This document shows positions 24,859 through 33,297 of a DNA stretch of 64,000 nucleotides, piece after piece (the stretch's first letter is position 1; each line of letters begins with the position of its first letter). The DNA comes from JARLGU01 sp036504535 (lineage in GTDB: Bacteria > Armatimonadota > Armatimonadia > Armatimonadales > Capsulimonadaceae), in the NCBI GenBank assembly GCA_036504535.1, contig DASXUY010000040.1:248001-312000 (forward strand), written 5' to 3'. Position numbers and translations under genes: made by a program. The notes beneath the pieces are model-generated. The model ran no database searches. It was not told the origin of the DNA and worked only from the letters and a program-made list of their open reading frames with translations.

Positions 24859-25635
24859 ATGTTAAGCAAGAAACCTACTGCGTTAATCGCCACTATCGCT
24901 GTCCTGTCAGCACTTGGAGCCGTATCTGTTTCGTCCGCTGACATCTATGGAAATTCCGTAGGTGTCGCCGTCAACGGTAATACGATCAGTTTCCCGGGCA
25001 CACAGCCTGTCGAAATGCGAGGCTCGGTGCTCGTGCCGCTTCGAGGGGTTTTCGAGGCTCTCGGAGCCCGAGTGGACTTTAACCCTGCGACGTCAACAAT
25101 CCGGGCGTGGCGCGATGGGCGAACAATCGTGCTCCCCCTTGGCTCCAGCACTGCTACTGTCAATGGTCAGCCGCAGAGTTTAAGTCAGCCTGCGCAGGCG
25201 GTGAATGGCACGACCCTCGTTCCGCTTCGATTTGTTGCTGAAGCACTTGGTGACTACGTGGACTGGAACTCAGCGACGAGGATGGTAGAGATCCAGCGCC
25301 AAGGGCAGCCCGCTAACGTAGCACAAGCCCCAACGCCTGGACGTAATGAGCGCTACCAGCACCGCCGGATGGACACGAACGAAGCAAACATGGTTGTCGG
25401 GACGATCCGACGTGTGACCAATGTTAATGGTGACCAAGTTCTCGAAATCGACGCGAACGGAACACGTCAATCAGTGACGATTGCTCGCCGTGCTTCGATT
25501 TATCGCGGCGATGACCGTCGATCAGCAACGTCGGCAGCCATCGCTGACCTACAGCGCGGTGACATGGTGTGGATACGATTAGGTGATACCGGGTTAGCCG
25601 ATTCGATCACGGCGGTTCCCGATAACCGCAGGTAA
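24859..25635 (+). CDS. Secreted copper-amine-oxidase-N-terminal-like (stalk) domain protein
   Basis: This 258-residue protein has a signal peptide (LIATIAVLSALGAVSVSSA). It has the two-part stalk domain seen in many Firmicutes and Armatimonadota secreted proteins: VAVNGNTISFPGTQPVEMRGSVLVPLRGVFEALGARVDFNPATSTIRAWRDGRTIVLPLGS and VNGTTLVPLRFVAEALGDYVDWNSATRMVEI. Despite the Pfam name it has no amine oxidase activity; it is thought to anchor proteins to the envelope. The C-terminal 90 residues (MVVGTIRRVTNVNGDQVLEIDANGTRQSVTIARRA) form a separate small beta domain. ATG 24859 starts the signal peptide; the TTG at 24790 is rejected. Confidence 0.88.
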   Translation: MLSKKPTALIATIAVLSALGAVSVSSADIYGNSVGVAVNGNTISFPGTQPVEMRGSVLVPLRGVFEALGARVDFNPATSTIRAWRDGRTIVLPLGSSTATVNGQPQSLSQPAQAVNGTTLVPLRFVAEALGDYVDWNSATRMVEIQRQGQPANVAQAPTPGRNERYQHRRMDTNEANMVVGTIRRVTNVNGDQVLEIDANGTRQSVTIARRASIYRGDDRRSATSAAIADLQRGDMVWIRLGDTGLADSITAVPDNRR

Positions 25636-25649
25636 TCCCAGAGGCAAAG

Positions 25650-25679
25650 CATTGAGCCGCCGAAGTCGGCGGCTCAATG
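25650..25679. terminator. Terminator hairpin between convergent genes
   Basis: A perfect 14-bp inverted repeat, CATTGAGCCGCCGA (25650-25663) and TCGGCGGCTCAATG (25666-25679), has a 2-nt gap and so folds with a small loop. It lies between the stalk-domain gene and the convergent esterase gene. The flanks are only mildly T-rich, so termination could occur in both directions but weakly. Confidence 0.6.
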
Positions 25680-25739
25680 TGGCGATTTGTACTCCGCGAT
25701 AATGGGATGGTATCCAAAACGCAGGTTCAGATCCTCGTT

Positions 25740-26411
25740 CTACTCGACCGATCCAAGTTGTGCAGACAACCATCGCGCGATATCGAACAGGCTGTTTTCG
25801 GAGACTGTATGAGCCATAGGGTACTCGCGGTAGGTGAGATTGACTGGCTGGCGCTTAAGGTACTCGTTGATCTGGCGACCGGACTCGATTGGCAAGACAC
25901 TGTCCGATAAGCCGTGCGCAACGAATATTGGGAGTCCTCCGAGGTCAGAGCTTGGCGCGGTATCCGCAACAAACTCCGGAACCAGGTGACCACTCATTAT
26001 AACTGCTCCCGCTATCGCGTTCGGGTGCTGAAGTGCGATTCCCAAGCTCAATACAGCTCCCTGGCTAAACCCCATCACAAAGATGCGCGCCGGGTCGACA
26101 TCATACTTAGACACAAGTTCTCCAAGCGCCTTAAATGCTGTGTCCCGTCCCTGCTTTGCTCCCTCGGCATCGTGCCGCAACCCTTCCGCCGTAAACGAAA
26201 TCTCATACCAGCCGAAAGCGCCCGGACCAAGCGTCAACGGCGCTCGCACGCTTACAACTAAAAATCGATCATCAAGGTAGGGCGCCAGGCCAAAGAGATC
26301 CTCTTCGTTGCTTCCAACGCCGTGAATCAGCACCAGTAACGGTGGCCGAGACGCAGAGCGCGCTTTGGGCTGTCGTACGATGTGTACGAGGGAAACATCA
26401 CAGTCACTCAT
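25740..26411 (-). CDS. Phospholipase/carboxylesterase family alpha/beta hydrolase
   Basis: This 223-residue protein has the alpha/beta hydrolase features of the Abhydrolase_2 family: PLLVLIHGVGSNEEDLFGLAPYL with the oxyanion HG, the nucleophile elbow VMGFSQGAVLSL (catalytic Ser), then FVAHGLSDSVLPIESGRQ (Asp) and REYPMAHTVSENSL (His). Members hydrolyse esters of small alcohols or lysophospholipids in the cytoplasm. The true start may be the M of MSDCDVSLVHIV as given. It follows the MFS transporter gene by 32 bp on the same strand, so an export/import partner substrate is possible but not shown. Confidence 0.88.
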   Translation of the reverse strand: MSDCDVSLVHIVRQPKARSASRPPLLVLIHGVGSNEEDLFGLAPYLDDRFLVVSVRAPLTLGPGAFGWYEISFTAEGLRHDAEGAKQGRDTAFKALGELVSKYDVDPARIFVMGFSQGAVLSLGIALQHPNAIAGAVIMSGHLVPEFVADTAPSSDLGGLPIFVAHGLSDSVLPIESGRQINEYLKRQPVNLTYREYPMAHTVSENSLFDIARWLSAQLGSVE

Positions 26412-26443
26412 CTATAACTCCCAACTTACCATTCGTCGTAGCA

Positions 26444-27835
26444 TTATGTTGCTGCGTCGTCCCCTTTTTGCGGCACATCAAGAACGACTACTTTATAGCC
26501 GCCCTTCGCGCGGTCGGCCAGCCAAAATGCACCAAACACGAAAATGAGGATTGCTGGTAGGATCGCCACGACGAGGAACGAGTTAGACCCGGCGGCGGCC
26601 TGAACCGATTCAAGCAGCTGTGTGACAGCAGGCGTGGCGCTCGTCGATCCGGCTGCATCCTTTAGCGCCTGGAAGCTCTCATAGCCGTTGGCTTTCGCCG
26701 CGACCGTCGCGTGCGCGTCGTAGATCAAACCGAGCTTTGGTAGCACGAGGAATATCGCCCCCATCCCGGCAGCTCCCATTAGGCCCATCAACAGTGAACC
26801 GCCACGTGGAAAGCGCTCCGATGTCGTCGCCAGCATTGTCGGCCACATGAAGCAGATTCCAACGCCCCACACGGTCGCAGACAATATCGCAGTCGTCGGT
26901 GAGTTCGCGTGGCCAAGCAAGAACAAGCCCAACGCCGCTAACACTGCCGAGAACCACAAAAGGCCTATAGGAGATAGCTTGTGCGCCAACGGACCCGCAA
27001 AATGGCGTCCAACAAATTGAATCGTGCTGACATAGCCAAGAAGCACGACACCGGTCATTCCTACAGAGTGGGAAAGAGCGAAGTCTACCCATTGGTTCGG
27101 CGCAAGTTCAGATGAGGCCGTCAAGAACATACATAGGAAGAGCACCAGGAATAGCGGATTTGCAATCTCCTTCCACATGTCCGCCTCACTGATACCTGCG
27201 GCAGCTCGCTCTGTGGATGGAACGCGTACTGTCGCCGCCAAAAGCCCAAAGGCGATCACCGGGATCAGAGTCACTGCAACCTGAGTCTGCCAGCCGATAT
27301 GATTTTCCTTACAATAGAAAGCAAAAACGCTCCCGATTACCAAACCCGCAGGCCACCACGCGTGGAGGTGATTGAGTTTCTTAGTCTTGTCGCTGGAATA
27401 AACGGTGGCGATGAGGGGGTTGATGACTGATTCGATCAATCCCCATCCTAACCCGAAAACCAGGAACGAACCACTAAGCGCTGGCAATATGCCAACTCGT
27501 GACCCAATCGATTGAACGCACAACACACCTATTGTTCCGACCGCGAGTAGAATTGCCGACAACACAAGAAGTGGCTTCATTCCAACGCGATCAAGTAGCG
27601 GGCTCGACACTATGATCGAAATCGCAAAGCCAAGAAACGCATTTCCGACCGCTCCGCCGACCTTTTCACCACCCGGGCCAGTAAAAAGGTCGTGGGCTAG
27701 ATCGCCCAGAATATTTGTACGGACCGCGAATGCGATGCCAGCAGCGACGAGGGCGATAACGCTGGTGACAAAAAGCCGCACCTTTTCGGATTCCGTAAGT
27801 TCCCATGCGTGGGTTATGCGAGGAGACGTCGTCAT
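26444..27835 (-). CDS. MFS transporter, sugar-type
   Basis: This 463-residue protein has twelve hydrophobic segments. MFS features include SSPLLDRVGMKPLLVLSAILL (the loop 2-3 motif with D-R-x-G-x-K), GLGWGLIESVINPLIATVYSSDKTKKLNHLHAWWPAGLVIG and a second-half SPIGLLWFSAVLAALG. The NPL...HAWWPAG segment is like the FucP/NagP branch (fucose, N-acetylglucosamine, glucose/galactose). It lies directly after a LacI-type regulator, which supports sugar uptake under that regulator. The 5' region (27836-28119) contains the structured element at 27944-28032. The actual sugar is not known. Confidence 0.87.
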   Translation of the reverse strand: MTTSPRITHAWELTESEKVRLFVTSVIALVAAGIAFAVRTNILGDLAHDLFTGPGGEKVGGAVGNAFLGFAISIIVSSPLLDRVGMKPLLVLSAILLAVGTIGVLCVQSIGSRVGILPALSGSFLVFGLGWGLIESVINPLIATVYSSDKTKKLNHLHAWWPAGLVIGSVFAFYCKENHIGWQTQVAVTLIPVIAFGLLAATVRVPSTERAAAGISEADMWKEIANPLFLVLFLCMFLTASSELAPNQWVDFALSHSVGMTGVVLLGYVSTIQFVGRHFAGPLAHKLSPIGLLWFSAVLAALGLFLLGHANSPTTAILSATVWGVGICFMWPTMLATTSERFPRGGSLLMGLMGAAGMGAIFLVLPKLGLIYDAHATVAAKANGYESFQALKDAAGSTSATPAVTQLLESVQAAAGSNSFLVVAILPAILIFVFGAFWLADRAKGGYKVVVLDVPQKGDDAAT

Positions 27836-27943
27836 GAGTAGACCTCGTGGACTAAGATTTGACGTGCTAGAAGATCGTAGGGCAGATTATGCCATGTGAT
27901 CGTAACTTCTATTTCACCAAAGCTGCTAAAATCCCTGCTCCGG

Positions 27944-28032
27944 CCGGAAGGGTGCAATTCAGCAAAGTGGCAACCAAAGCGCCGCATTCACCGGGACTAG
28001 AACTCCCGGTCTGACGAAGAGCACCCCTCCGG
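27944..28032. ncRNA. Candidate structured RNA between lacI and the MFS gene
   Basis: A 12-bp stem (27944-27955 with 28021-28032, one G-T pair) encloses two hairpins: a 5-bp stem (27967-27971 with 27981-27985) and a perfect 7-bp stem ACCGGGA/TCCCGGT (27990-27996 with 28004-28010). This gives a three-way junction with purine-rich joining strands on the plus-strand reading. It sits in the 284-bp gap between the regulator and the transporter, 109 bp before the transporter start on the minus strand. No known riboswitch consensus matches. It could be an untranslated leader element of the transporter, a small RNA, or an operator region. Confidence 0.4.
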
Positions 28033-28119
28033 GGCTAAGTGTGCGCCGCAGGCATGGTGATCGCTATCAAACTGTCCGATCGTTGGCCGCTTGCCACAAT
28101 CGTGAATCACACCCCGGAA

Positions 28120-29067
28120 TTATGGCGTCGGCGAACATACCGTGCCGCCCTCGACGACATCGCTACGGTACGAACTCGTTGCTTGAGATCCGGTGATTAT
28201 CCACTGAACAGCGTCACTGGCGACTTCGTCCATGGGGTACCGCATCGTCGTTATGCCAGGGTAAAGAGCCTTGAATGTCGGGCTGTCGTCTACTCCCATC
28301 ACAGAAATGTCATCGGGGACGCGATACCCCAACGTACCAAGGCGGCGGATGACGTCCAGAGCTAACCAGTCGTTGTGGCACAGAATGGCGGTCGGCTTGA
28401 CGCTGGTGACGACATCGGCTAACTCTTTACCTCCGTCGTCGACGATTACACGCTCGTGCAGCCCTTGGACTCGCATGGTGTTGCGGTACCCGGTAGCGCG
28501 ATCAATGATGGGAAGTGATTTGCGGGCATACGTGAGGTGCGCAATGCGCCTGTGACCATGTTCGACGAGATATTGAGTAGCTTTCGCACCAATGTCAACC
28601 TCATCCGGCAGAAAAGACCGGACGTTAACTCCCTCGCTTGGCGCTATAAAGGACGCGACGCGTACGGATCCAACCTCTGGTAACGCAATATTGTCGCGTG
28701 GTGGTACGACAAGAGCACCACGAAATCTTCGTGCTGCAAACTCTTTAAGAGCGCCGCGAAAATCTGATTCCGACTTTACGGGCGTTATCAGCAAGCGGAG
28801 TCCCGCATCCGCGCAGTGAATAGCCGCCGCTTGCATTAGGTCCATGAAGAAGGGCGAGTTCACCGCAGGCACGATCCCACCGACAAGGCTCGTCTGACCT
28901 GAAAGCAGTTCTTGCATAGCCGGATGGGCTATGTAGCCGTACTCGTTGGCTGCTTCCAGGACGCGCGCTTTTGTGGCTGGGCTCACGCCAGGTCTATCAT
29001 GAAGTGCGCGATCGACAGTTCCCTGCGAAACGCCGCATAATTTTGCTAACTCAATAGACGAGATCAA
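28120..29067 (-). CDS. LacI family transcriptional regulator
   Basis: This 315-residue protein begins with the LacI helix-turn-helix and hinge: ISSIELAKLCGVSQGTVDRALHDRPGVSPATKARVLEAANEYGYI. The rest is a periplasmic-binding-protein-like effector domain, with GHRRIAHLTYAR, RATGYRNTM, PTAILCHNDWLALDVIRRLGTLGYRVPDDISVMGVDDSPTFKALYPGITTMRYP. It would bind a palindromic operator and respond to a sugar. The MFS gene follows on the same strand, and rodA precedes it by 12 bp. No operator was identified with certainty. Confidence 0.92.
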   Translation of the reverse strand: MISSIELAKLCGVSQGTVDRALHDRPGVSPATKARVLEAANEYGYIAHPAMQELLSGQTSLVGGIVPAVNSPFFMDLMQAAAIHCADAGLRLLITPVKSESDFRGALKEFAARRFRGALVVPPRDNIALPEVGSVRVASFIAPSEGVNVRSFLPDEVDIGAKATQYLVEHGHRRIAHLTYARKSLPIIDRATGYRNTMRVQGLHERVIVDDGGKELADVVTSVKPTAILCHNDWLALDVIRRLGTLGYRVPDDISVMGVDDSPTFKALYPGITTMRYPMDEVASDAVQWIITGSQATSSYRSDVVEGGTVCSPTP

Positions 29068-29079
29068 TGACGCTCACCC

Positions 29080-30201
29080 CTAGAAAATGATCCCCGATGA
29101 ACTACGTCGGTTGACGCTGAGTACTATGCCGATTGCGGCCATATCGATTACAAGCGATGACAGGCCGTAGGAAAAAAACGGAAGCGGCACACCCGTGACG
29201 GGCATAACGCCGATTGTCATACCGATGTTAACGATTACGTGGAACGCAAGCATCGAAACCACGCCAGCAATCAGCAGCCTCCCGAAATAGTCCTGTGTCC
29301 CTAGCATAATCCAAATACATCGCTGGAGCGCAAACAGGTAAAGCGCGAGCAGTGCGATTGCGCCCACAAATCCCCCCTCTTCGCCAACCACGGTAAAGAT
29401 GAAGTCGGTGTGCTGCTCGGGGATAAAGTTCCCGCCAGCCTGCAATCCATGCCCATACCCCTGCCCCAGAAACTGGCCGGCCCCAATAGCGATCTGGGAT
29501 TGACGCAGGTGATAACCTGTGTCTCGAGGGTCAGCTTTGGGGTTGATAAACGATGTCAGGCGTTGCTTTTGGTAATCCTTAATTTTTCCGCTAACCCAGA
29601 GGCAGCCGAAGACGGCTAAGCCAGCGGCGACGATAACGGCGAGGTGTCTAAGTTTCGCACCGCCGATAAAGAGCATTCCGAGCCACAAGGTAACGATCAC
29701 AAGTCCTGTACCGAGGTCGGGTTGCAAGAAAATGAGGGCGAACGGGGCGACGATAACGCCGAATGATTCCGCGATTGTCCGTGGGTCAGTAATTGCCCCG
29801 CGTCGGCGTGAAAGATACACGGCAAGGGCGATAATTATGGCGAGTTTTGCAACTTCTGAAGGCTGAAACTGCACTGGCCCAAGTGGGATCCAGCGTTGGG
29901 CCCCTTTTGCTGAGTGGCCGAGTTTCAAGACGAGGATCAGCAGGCCAATATTGATGAAAGTGAGTGGTTTCGAGATGCGGGGGAGAAACGCGCTGTAGTC
30001 GGTCAATGCAATCGCAAACAGTAACCCCGTCCCGGCAAGTATCCCAATAAGCTGCTTCTTGACGAACCAAGCTCCAGCGACATCGCCATGTAACGCGCTA
30101 CGAATCGACAGAACGCCCCCGAGCGCTATCACGAGCACGGTCACGAGCAGTGGGAGGTCAACTTTGTACTTATCGCGGGATGTGCCGGAGAATTGCACCA
30201 T
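29080..30201 (-). CDS. rodA: Rod shape-determining protein RodA (SEDS peptidoglycan polymerase)
   Basis: This 373-residue polytopic protein matches FtsW/RodA/SpoVE: KKQLIGILAGTGLLFAIALTDYSAF, KGAQRWIPLGPVQFQPSEVAKLAIIIALAVYLSRR, LIFLQPDLGTGLVI, LGQGYGHGLQAGGNFIPEQHTDFIFTVVGEEGGFVGAIALLALY and GMTIGVMPVTGVPLPFFSYGLSSLV. It polymerises lipid II glycan strands in the elongasome with a class B PBP. The length and the LGQGYGHG pattern favour RodA over FtsW. mreBCD and pbpA are not in the window; it sits between sthA and the LacI gene. Confidence 0.92.
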   Translation of the reverse strand: MVQFSGTSRDKYKVDLPLLVTVLVIALGGVLSIRSALHGDVAGAWFVKKQLIGILAGTGLLFAIALTDYSAFLPRISKPLTFINIGLLILVLKLGHSAKGAQRWIPLGPVQFQPSEVAKLAIIIALAVYLSRRRGAITDPRTIAESFGVIVAPFALIFLQPDLGTGLVIVTLWLGMLFIGGAKLRHLAVIVAAGLAVFGCLWVSGKIKDYQKQRLTSFINPKADPRDTGYHLRQSQIAIGAGQFLGQGYGHGLQAGGNFIPEQHTDFIFTVVGEEGGFVGAIALLALYLFALQRCIWIMLGTQDYFGRLLIAGVVSMLAFHVIVNIGMTIGVMPVTGVPLPFFSYGLSSLVIDMAAIGIVLSVNRRSSSGIIF

Positions 30202-30225
30202 GGCGGGAATATGATACCCGCCGCG

Positions 30226-31689
30226 CTACACCGCCTCGCATATGGTCAAGTGAGGCGCTTCCGCAGCGTCGACGTGATTCCACAGCGATCTTAGCTTGTT
30301 ACTACCATTCAGTGCTGCCACCTTGTAACATTCTGCCAGCGTTGGATAGTTAAAGACGCTGTTTATAAAGTAGTCGACAGTACCCTTGAACGCCAGCACG
30401 GATTGACCGATGTGTATCAACTCAGTTGCTCCGGTTCCAATGGCATGAACCCCCATAATTTGGCGCGTTTGCTCGTGGATAAGTAGCTTCAGCATGCCAA
30501 CTTCGTCGCCAAGGAGTTGTCCGCGGGCGATTTCTTTGTACTGAGCGATCCCTGACTCATAGGGAATTCCAGCGGCAGTGAGCTGCGCTTCTGTTTTTCC
30601 TACCATGGAAATCTCCGGGATGGTGTAAATGCCGACTGGAAATAGCTCCGGGATGGAGCACGTCTCTTCTCCATATGCGTGGCACGCCGCTAGTCGCCCC
30701 TGCTCCATCGAAGTACTTGCTAGGGCCGGATAGCCGATAACATCACCTACTGCGAAAATGTGCGGCAGCGCGGTTTCGTACTTTTCGTTCACCTTCAAGC
30801 GGCCGCGGTTGTCCGGCTCAAGGCCAATCTTTTCAAGGCCAAGACCTGCGGTGGCGCCTTGTCTGCCGATGCAGTAAAGGAGCGTTTCTGCTCGAAGATG
30901 CTTGCCGGACTGGAGTGTTGCTTGAACTAAGCCGCTGGGCAGTATGCGGACGTCCTCAACCCGTTCGCCAAGCCTCAGTGTCACGCCCATAGTGCGCATT
31001 CGATATTGAAGCGCTTCGATAATCTCAGCGTCGACGAACTCCATCAACACCGGACGCGCTTCTGTAAGAATGACACGTACCCCAAGCGCCGCCATCATAC
31101 ACGCATACTCTGTCCCAATAACGCCCCCGCCGACGATGATCATGCTTTTCGGAAGATTAGGAAGATGCAAGACGCCGTCGCTGTCGACGATGCGAGTGTT
31201 ATCGAACGGGATGCTGCTGGGACGCGATGGCGTTGTGCCAGTTGCAATGATAATATGCTTCGCGCGCAGGGTCTCGGCGGAGTGTGGACGAGTGACCTGG
31301 ATAGTGTTTTCATCGACAAAGCTGGCTTCGCCCCACACTAGCTCCACATTATTGCTACGCATATGGTCGCGAATAACCGAAAGCTCATTCTTGATGACCT
31401 GACGGCACCTGAAGATCAGGTCATCGAATGTGATCGCCTGCATGACGTTCCCGTCATCGTGGTAGAGACCGCGTTGGGCTATGCCTGAAAGGTGCAGAAC
31501 TGCCTCACGGAGCGCCTTGCTTGGAATGGTCCCTGTATTGATGCAGGCACCTCCCAGGACGTTTGTCCGCTCCACAAGCGTGACGGACTTCCCCAACTTC
31601 GCGGCTTGAATTGCGGCCTTTTGACCTGCCGGTCCGCTCCCGATAACGACCATATCTACTTGTTTCATTCCGGTTTCCCTAATAAACAT
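30226..31689 (-). CDS. sthA: Soluble pyridine nucleotide transhydrogenase (SthA-like)
   Basis: This 487-residue flavoprotein belongs to the pyridine nucleotide-disulfide oxidoreductases: VDMVVIGSGPAGQKAAIQAAKLGKSVTLVE (FAD), GGACINTGTIPSKALREAV, MIIVGGGVIGTEYACMMAALG (NAD) and IFAVGDVIGYPALASTSMEQGR. The second redox Cys of lipoamide dehydrogenases is Thr here (CINTGT), as in SthA, so it is a transhydrogenase rather than a disulfide reductase. It moves reducing equivalents between NADPH and NAD. I chose ATG 31689 because AGGAG lies 9 nt upstream; the frame is open to 31866 and an N-terminal extension cannot be excluded. Confidence 0.9.
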   Translation of the reverse strand: MFIRETGMKQVDMVVIGSGPAGQKAAIQAAKLGKSVTLVERTNVLGGACINTGTIPSKALREAVLHLSGIAQRGLYHDDGNVMQAITFDDLIFRCRQVIKNELSVIRDHMRSNNVELVWGEASFVDENTIQVTRPHSAETLRAKHIIIATGTTPSRPSSIPFDNTRIVDSDGVLHLPNLPKSMIIVGGGVIGTEYACMMAALGVRVILTEARPVLMEFVDAEIIEALQYRMRTMGVTLRLGERVEDVRILPSGLVQATLQSGKHLRAETLLYCIGRQGATAGLGLEKIGLEPDNRGRLKVNEKYETALPHIFAVGDVIGYPALASTSMEQGRLAACHAYGEETCSIPELFPVGIYTIPEISMVGKTEAQLTAAGIPYESGIAQYKEIARGQLLGDEVGMLKLLIHEQTRQIMGVHAIGTGATELIHIGQSVLAFKGTVDYFINSVFNYPTLAECYKVAALNGSNKLRSLWNHVDAAEAPHLTICEAV

Positions 31690-32171
31690 CTGAGACTTCT
31701 CCTGCGCGGCGTCGCTACTCAGCTCCGACGCTTGCGATTTTTTGAGAGATGTGGGCCGCCTAACGATCGTCTTCGTGCGCTGGCTGGGCTGTGTACGTGG
31801 CATACCGATTTTCCGTGCGAAACTGATTAGCTGGTCGACGGTGGCTACTGTACTTGCAGTCGACAAAGCCGGATGGGCGTTATTGCTATCCGCACATCGT
31901 TGGCGGCGCCGAAATCAGTGAACGACATCATGGTCGGTCAGGAGCATTGCCTCAGCGGGGCGTTTACCTGAGGCTACGATAACATATTACCACCGAAGCA
32001 ACCGAGTTGTCCATAGGAACGATTCGTTAAACCGAATGGCAAGCACATGCGTGTCGCAATTACTACGGAGCGATAATTTCTGAACATTTATCGTTTTCCC
32101 ATGAACGCGACTCAGCCAGCAGGCGATCTACAATAGCGGATAATCAATTGTCCCGTAGAAGGTAATTCGCC
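31690..32171. other. Intergenic stretch between divergent sthA and desaturase genes
   Basis: Bases 31690-31866 remain open in the sthA frame but encode a basic, Ser/Thr-rich, non-family extension. From 31867 to 32171 I see no gene. It must hold divergent promoters; AT-rich boxes such as TACAAT and GATAAT occur about 20-45 bp before the desaturase start, but no convincing -35 partner is present. Confidence 0.4.
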
Positions 32172-33215
32172 ATGAGCGACGAATCGCGAGCAAAATCAAT
32201 AAAATGGTATCGAACGCCGATAGAACCCGATCTCTTGAAGGCACTTTATCGCCGTAGTGATTTCAAGGCTGCTATCCAAACACTCGGCTATCTTGGGATC
32301 GTCACTGCGACGGCACTATCGGTGCTGTACTCCGCCAGCCATTGGCCATGGTACGCGACAGTGGCGCTCCTGCTCCTACACGGGACGTGTTATGCCTTCA
32401 TGATCAACGGCGTGCACGAACTGGGACACGACACCGTTTTCAAGACCAGGTGGCTCAATGTCCTCTTCGTACATATTATGGCGTTCCTCGGCTGGATCAA
32501 CCACCGGCTGTTTGAGGCCAGTCACGTCAGGCACCACCGCTCCACGCTCCATCCCCCAGACGACCTTGAAGTCGTCGTTCCTATCAAGATTACGTGGCCC
32601 GATTTCAAGCGCACCGCAATTGTGAACCCGATGGGAATTGTGCATGTGATCAAGTTCCACGCTCGCGTGATGAGGGGACAGTTCCAAGGCGATTGGGAGT
32701 TGAAGCTATTTCCGGAATCTAATCCTGAACGACGAAAATACGTTTCGTCATGGGCCAGGACGCTGCTAATCGGTCATGCGTTACTCCTAGTGACCAGCCT
32801 AGTCTTACACATTTGGTTACTACCCGTGCTTATTAGTTTGGCTCCGTTTTATGGTGGATGGCTGTTCTTTCTTTGCAATAACACCCAGCATGTCGGCCTT
32901 CAGGACAACTCTACGGATTTCCGAGTGTGTTGCCGCACGTTCTTACTAAATCCCGTTCCGCGATTCTTGTATTGGCAGATGAACTACCATATAGAACATC
33001 ACATGTATCCCGGCGTTCCATGCTATAACCTCGCTCAGTTAAGAATGGCCATCGAGTACGACCTTCCGCCAGCACCGCAAGGAATAGCAGCAACATGGCG
33101 GGAAATCTCAGATGTACTTAAGCGTCAGGCCGCCGAACCCGGATACCAATACCAGCCAGCCCTACCTGCGAACAACACAGAAGTGTTGGGTAACCTACAG
33201 GAGGCTGCGACATAA
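32172..33215 (+). CDS. Fatty acid desaturase
   Basis: This 347-residue membrane protein has the three His boxes of membrane desaturases: HELGHD (about residue 82), HVRHH (about 117) and HIEHH (about 276), which hold the di-iron centre. Several hydrophobic segments surround them. It introduces a double bond into acyl lipids with O2 and an electron donor. The HELGHD form and MNYHIEHHMYPGVPCYNLAQL ending are close to beta-carotene hydroxylase/desaturase relatives, so the exact substrate is uncertain. AAGG lies 9 nt before the ATG. Confidence 0.87.
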   Translation: MSDESRAKSIKWYRTPIEPDLLKALYRRSDFKAAIQTLGYLGIVTATALSVLYSASHWPWYATVALLLLHGTCYAFMINGVHELGHDTVFKTRWLNVLFVHIMAFLGWINHRLFEASHVRHHRSTLHPPDDLEVVVPIKITWPDFKRTAIVNPMGIVHVIKFHARVMRGQFQGDWELKLFPESNPERRKYVSSWARTLLIGHALLLVTSLVLHIWLLPVLISLAPFYGGWLFFLCNNTQHVGLQDNSTDFRVCCRTFLLNPVPRFLYWQMNYHIEHHMYPGVPCYNLAQLRMAIEYDLPPAPQGIAATWREISDVLKRQAAEPGYQYQPALPANNTEVLGNLQEAAT

Positions 33216-33297
33216 TCGTCCGAGGCACCCTTGTATTACAAGTCGTAATCAGTAAATAGCGCGCAATTCGACCGGCTGGGTCGTGCTATACTAGGTT

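Noticed and set aside
28011..28017. CTGACGA, the hammerhead ribozyme core sequence, inside the lacI-MFS gap
   Set aside because: No GAAA segment and no cleavage-site stem follow at the required places, so a hammerhead cannot fold.
27841..28119. TPP riboswitch suggested by GGGGTGC near the MFS gene
   Set aside because: The CTGAGA and ACC-TGATC core elements are missing.
30226..31866. Longer sthA frame with 59 extra N-terminal residues
   Set aside because: The extension is basic and Ser/Thr-rich and unlike the family, and a good Shine-Dalgarno precedes ATG 31689.
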